From: Arboricoccus pini
GTDB lineage: Bacteria; Pseudomonadota; Alphaproteobacteria; Geminicoccales; Geminicoccaceae
Reading direction: 5' to 3'
Assembly: GCF_900187945.1 (NCBI RefSeq)
Contig: NZ_FYEH01000013.1
Span: 25,654-89,653 of the forward strand
Length of the DNA: 64,000 nucleotides
Part shown: positions 63,668-64,000 of the stretch, piece after piece
Numbering within the stretch: position 1 is the first letter of the stretch
How the letters are laid out: every line of letters begins with the position of its first letter
Made by a program: the position numbers and the translations under genes
The notes under the pieces: generated by a model
Seen by the model: the letters and a program-made list of their open reading frames with translations, nothing else
Told to the model about the DNA's origin: nothing
Databases searched by the model: none

Positions 63668-64000
63668 TCACGAGGGCGGGCCGGTCCCGTAGCGGCCGAT
63701 CTTCCTCGCACCCTGCAAGCGTATCGCCGCCTGCAGGCTCTCCGCCGGCCGCTCGTGCCAGTACCGCGCCACACCTCGCGCCACCGCCTCAAGGCGCAAC
63801 GCCGGCAGCGCGCTGGGCCCAAGGCCCGTACCCATCCGCTCGGCCTCGGACGCCAGCTTGTCCGCCAGACGGTTCAGCTCAGCCCGGTTGTCCCGCGCCA
63901 CCCGCCGCAGATCGGCCAGGGCCAGCGCTTCCGCCTCCTCCTGGTGCTCGGGTATCGCCGCGCAATGGCTCCAGTCGCCCGGCGGCTGGCGCGGTTCGGC
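63668..64000 (-). CDS. Unknown protein (5' end beyond window)
   Basis: About 110 residues are visible, reading in frame from the right edge to the stop at 63668, so the start is outside. The segment is helical and charged (EHQEEAEALALADLRRVARD, AELNRLADKLASEAERM), with no recognised domain. A GTG at 63901 could start a 77-residue version, but the open frame continues upstream. Confidence 0.5.
   Translation of the reverse strand, partial: AEPRQPPGDWSHCAAIPEHQEEAEALALADLRRVARDNRAELNRLADKLASEAERMGTGLGPSALPALRLEAVARGVARYWHERPAESLQAAIRLQGARKIGRYGTGPPS

Noticed and set aside
1..64000. Phage, CRISPR, insertion sequence, tRNA or rRNA
   Set aside because: No transposase, integrase, repeat-spacer array, cloverleaf or rRNA sequence was noticed on reading the window; a dedicated search was not possible.

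Overview
The window is high-G+C DNA with tightly packed, ATGA-overlapping operons. It looks like an alphaproteobacterial chromosome, probably Rhodospirillales or Geminicoccales. Supporting this are a motE/DUF6468/fliM/fliL flagellar block, an FnrL-type regulator with a C-x2-C-x7-C cluster motif, a HutF-type histidine pathway and many dipeptide-type ABC transporters. The taxonomic call is inference only. I saw no rRNA, tRNA, CRISPR array, insertion sequence or phage module.

Positions 1-2800 carry a Rieske non-heme iron oxygenase (cut by the left edge), a divergent LysR regulator and a VOC protein. Positions 2891-18016 form the most interesting block. It has two complete dipeptide/opine-type ABC importers, one with a fused double ATPase. 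With them are a biuret-hydrolase-like isochorismatase-fold enzyme, two amidase-signature hydrolases of different subfamilies and a DUF3225 (AtzH/HpxZ-like) protein. Three sites with the GG-N10-GC geometry of sigma-54 promoters lie in front of the three transcription units. I read this as a nitrogen-controlled uptake and deamination system for ureide or amide compounds (biuret, triuret, oxalurate or carboxyureas); the true substrate is unknown.

Positions 18206-22672 hold a PAS-GGDEF diguanylate cyclase and an FNR-type regulator. A decayed stretch with a luciferase-like monooxygenase remnant follows, then a CBS protein and OmpW, each of the last two preceded by a perfect TTGAT-N4-ATCAA FNR box. 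Positions 22749-29600 are a histidine-utilization cluster (hutU, hutC and divergent hutF-hutI-hutH) with two matching HutC-type operators. HutG is absent from the window. A 48-residue membrane protein is encoded opposite the hutH tail.

Positions 30222-33135 hold a LysR regulator, an MhqO-like VOC dioxygenase, an MhqD-like esterase and a broken MgtC gene. Positions 33248-50715 are an exopolysaccharide locus. It contains two related secreted glycoside-hydrolase-like proteins (one with three CBM60-like modules), a Wzz/tyrosine-kinase, a polymerase, a flippase, three glycosyltransferases, an export lipoprotein, an outer-membrane barrel and a tandem alpha/beta-hydrolase protein with substituted nucleophiles. 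A 36-bp perfect palindrome lies in the divergent control region. A shattered HSL-type esterase gene and a glutathionyl-hydroquinone reductase follow.

Positions 53088-59450 are flagellar: motE, DUF6468, fliM and fliL on one strand, and flgF, flgG, flgA and flgH on the other. The right end holds a HAD hydrolase, a cupin, an MsbA-like exporter, a GC-rich repeat-like stem-loop and a partial unknown gene. Several gene remnants (20742, 32895, 50865 and possibly 59500) show that the spaces between operons are sites of gene decay.
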